DNA of 6,430 bases from Pseudomonadota bacterium (GTDB lineage: Bacteria; Pseudomonadota; Alphaproteobacteria; Rhizobiales; Devosiaceae). The stretch is from assembly GCA_023437755.1 (NCBI GenBank), contig JAEZFJ010000062.1:1-6430 (forward strand), read 5' to 3'. The notes below the pieces were generated by a model. That model searched no databases and had not been told where the DNA came from. It was given only the letters and a program-made list of their open reading frames with translations. Shown in pieces: positions 5,516 to 6,430 of the stretch (position 1 is its first letter; each line of letters begins with the position of its first letter). The position numbers and the translations under genes are program-made.

Positions 5516-6430
5516 GGCAGCGGCAGGACGAGAGAGGCCGCCCAGCCGCGCCGTGGGGAGCCGCAACTCCACGAGCAGCCCGCCCAGAGCCGAGCGTTTC
5601 AGCGCCAGGCTGCCGCCGTAAACATCCACCAATTCCTTGACGATATCGAGCCCTAGTCCCGTACCCGGCGTTTTCTCGTCCAGCCTGACGCCGCGACGCA
5701 ACACTTTCTGCGCGTCCTCCTCGGTCAATCCCGGACCATTGTCGTCGATGCGGATCAGCAGCACCGTGCCGGTTTCGCTGCGTTCCGCCGACAAGCGCAC
5801 ACCGACCTGCCCCTTCGACCACTTGCAGGCGTTGTCGAGCAGATTACCCGCCATTTCCTCGAGATCAGCCTCGTCGCCGCGGAACCACGGCAGCGAGGCG
5901 TCGGGGCGCTGGAAGGCGATCGTCACGTCCGGATGGATCTTACGCATCACCCGCGTCAGCCGCAGCATGATCATGGTGGCGTCTGCCTTCTTGCCGACCA
6001 CCGAGGTGCGGGCGGCGAGCCGCGCGCGCTCGAGATAGGTCGACACCATGGTGCTCATCTTCTCGGTCTCGGCTTGCACCACATTGGCCAGGGCGCCCTT
6101 GCTGTTTCGCGCCTCATTGCGCAGCACCGCGATGGGGGTCTTCAATCCGTGAGCCAGGTTGCCGACCTGGTTTCGGGCTCGCTCGATGATCTGGGTATTT
6201 GACCGGAGCAGTTCGTTCACCTCTTCGGCAAGCGGCGCGATCTCCCGCGGATAGGTCCCGGTCACGGCAGTGCTGTCGCCCTCGCGCACCCGCTCGATGG
6301 CGCGGCTCAGCCGGTCCACCGGCCGCATGGCGAACCGGGCCACAATGGCACTCATGATTGCAAGCATCACCCCGACCGCGCCGAGCACGATGAACGCTTG
6401 GCCGCGAAAATTTTCGACCAGACTCAGGAT
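5513..6430 (-). CDS. feuQ: PhoQ/FeuQ-type sensor histidine kinase, C-terminal part (5' end beyond window)
   Basis: 305 codons are visible and the frame is open to the right edge, so the sensor domain and the true start are missing; the GTG at 6388 is internal. Visible order: the end of the periplasmic part, a membrane segment (AFIVLGAVGVMLAIMSAIVA), a HAMP linker beginning MRPVDRLSRAIERVREGD, the phosphoacceptor box NLAHGLKTPIAVLRNEAR with His encoded at 6151-6149, the N-box GNLLDNACKWSKG, the G1 box DDNGPGL and the G2 box GTGLGLDIV. The H-x-L-KTP form of the H-box is the PhoQ subtype, which in rhizobia and Brucella is named FeuQ. It partners the regulator FeuP, reported to affect iron uptake in Rhizobium leguminosarum and cyclic glucan export in Sinorhizobium. 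Its cognate regulator would be expected upstream, right of the window. All catalytic boxes are intact. The family is certain; the feuQ name is inferred from the subtype and from ccmI being nearby. Confidence 0.85.
   Translation of the reverse strand: MLSLVENFRGQAFIVLGAVGVMLAIMSAIVARFAMRPVDRLSRAIERVREGDSTAVTGTYPREIAPLAEEVNELLRSNTQIIERARNQVGNLAHGLKTPIAVLRNEARNSKGALANVVQAETEKMSTMVSTYLERARLAARTSVVGKKADATMIMLRLTRVMRKIHPDVTIAFQRPDASLPWFRGDEADLEEMAGNLLDNACKWSKGQVGVRLSAERSETGTVLLIRIDDNGPGLTEEDAQKVLRRGVRLDEKTPGTGLGLDIVKELVDVYGGSLALKRSALGGLLVELRLPTARLGGLSRPAAA

Noticed and set aside
5210..5656. A 148-residue plus-strand frame with a Thr-Thr-Gly-Ala-Val repeat
   Set aside because: The repeat is just the reverse reading of the lipoprotein's TAPVV linker; the frame overlaps both the lipoprotein and kinase genes.

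Overview
The window looks like chromosomal DNA from a GC-rich alphaproteobacterium, most likely a member of the Hyphomicrobiales (Rhizobiales). The evidence is the strong G/C preference at third codon positions, a System I cytochrome c maturation gene (ccmI), and a PhoQ/FeuQ-type histidine kinase followed by a small 17-kDa-antigen-like lipoprotein. The genus cannot be told from this sequence.

Layout, left to right: (1) 1-541, minus strand, the N-terminal 180 codons of ccmI, whose 3' end lies outside the window; (2) 542-664, a short divergent intergenic region with a weak candidate promoter for ccmI; (3) 665-3717, plus strand, two genes joined by a 4-base overlap that encode a divergent, shortened pair related to the beta (SoxB, FAD/DAO fold) and alpha (SoxA) subunits of heterotetrameric sarcosine oxidase; (4) 3679-4902, minus strand, a conserved-looking helical protein of unknown function whose 3' end overlaps the SoxA-like gene tail to tail; (5) 4981-5454, minus strand, a small secreted lipoprotein; (6) 5513-6430, minus strand, the C-terminal 305 codons of a sensor histidine kinase, cut by the right edge. 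Coding density is very high and no gene-free stretch exceeds about 125 bases. I found no tRNA, rRNA, CRISPR array, insertion sequence or attachment site.

How the genes fit together: the kinase and lipoprotein form an envelope-signalling block and ccmI is an inner-membrane cytochrome c assembly factor. All minus-strand genes share one direction, so the plus-strand sox-like pair looks like a module inserted between the unknown gene and ccmI. The pair is the most interesting content. The alpha-like protein has the cysteine-free ferredoxin-like N-terminus and NAD-binding region of SoxA, but most of the folate-binding aminomethyltransferase (GCV_T) part is missing and only what looks like its C-terminal barrel remains. 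The beta-like protein has a damaged FAD glycine motif. No soxD, soxG or folate genes are seen. It may therefore be an undescribed two-subunit flavoenzyme with a different substrate, or a flavin-fold protein that no longer does canonical sarcosine oxidation. The substrate cannot be deduced from the sequence.
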